Shown in pieces: positions 5,911 through 5,960 of a stretch of DNA of 5,960 nt. The notes under the pieces were generated by a model. The model was given only the letters and a program-made list of their open reading frames with translations, was not told the DNA's origin and ran no database searches. The translations under genes and the position numbers were made by a program. The DNA lies in the NCBI GenBank assembly GCA_012522985.1, contig JAAYJJ010000082.1, positions 1 through 5,960 on the forward strand, given 5' to 3'. Each line of letters begins with the position of its first letter. Position 1 is the stretch's first letter. The stretch is from Aliarcobacter butzleri (GTDB taxonomy: Bacteria; Campylobacterota; Campylobacteria; Campylobacterales; Arcobacteraceae).

Positions 5911-5960
5911 ATGAGAATTAATACAAATGTAAACTCACTAAATGCTCAAGAAAATGCAAC
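5911..5960 (+). CDS. Flagellin, N-terminal fragment (continues beyond the window)
   Basis: The 16 complete codons read MRINTNVNSLNAQENA, the conserved start of bacterial flagellin. It belongs to the D0 coiled-coil region that packs in the filament core and also serves in type III flagellar export. RINTNV.SLNAQ is highly characteristic, so the family call is firm despite the short length. Whether this is the major or a minor flagellin (flaA- or flaB-like) cannot be told, so no symbol is given. It lies 116 nt after trmA on the same strand, with its own ribosome binding site, and is probably transcribed independently. Confidence 0.88.
   Translation, partial: MRINTNVNSLNAQENA

Overview
The window is AT-rich, densely coded DNA that looks like the chromosome of a Campylobacterota (epsilonproteobacterial) species. 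The grounds are the codon use (AT-ending codons, frequent AGA and ATA), extended -10 promoters of the TGnTATAAT kind, tight gene packing and the flagellin N-terminus. An Arcobacter-like organism is my best guess, but the sequence alone does not fix the genus. I see no mobile element, CRISPR array, tRNA or rRNA.

Layout: positions 1-4604 hold three genes on the minus strand, read from right to left. These are an SUV3-type RNA helicase (3024-4604), a large all-ankyrin-repeat protein (1033-2973) and the first 343 codons of glmU (1-1031, running off the left edge). The helicase and ankyrin genes are 50 nt apart, with a good ribosome binding site and a possible promoter in the gap. The ankyrin stop and the glmU start are separated by one nucleotide, so those two genes are almost certainly co-transcribed and probably translationally coupled. 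On the plus strand, divergent from the helicase, lies trmA (4646-5794), which makes ribothymidine-54 in tRNA. After a 116-nt AT-rich spacer comes the first 16 codons of a flagellin gene (5911 to the right edge).

How the genes relate: helicase and trmA both act on RNA and start from a shared ~40-nt divergent control region. Two extended -10 boxes there overlap face to face in a near-palindrome, and the minus-strand box predicts a leaderless helicase mRNA. GlmU supplies UDP-GlcNAc for peptidoglycan and lipopolysaccharide. The ankyrin protein has no recognisable enzymatic domain and is probably a cytoplasmic binding scaffold; its partner is unknown.

Points most worth a second look: (1) this TrmA carries four cysteines with the spacing of the [4Fe-4S] ligands of RlmD, which E. 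coli TrmA lacks; (2) the ankyrin protein contains a tandem 123-residue super-repeat built from three unequal ankyrin units (35+55+33, twice); (3) the palindromic shared -10 region; (4) the ankyrin-glmU coupling; (5) short phased repeats in front of the flagellin gene with no visible sigma-28 or sigma-54 box.
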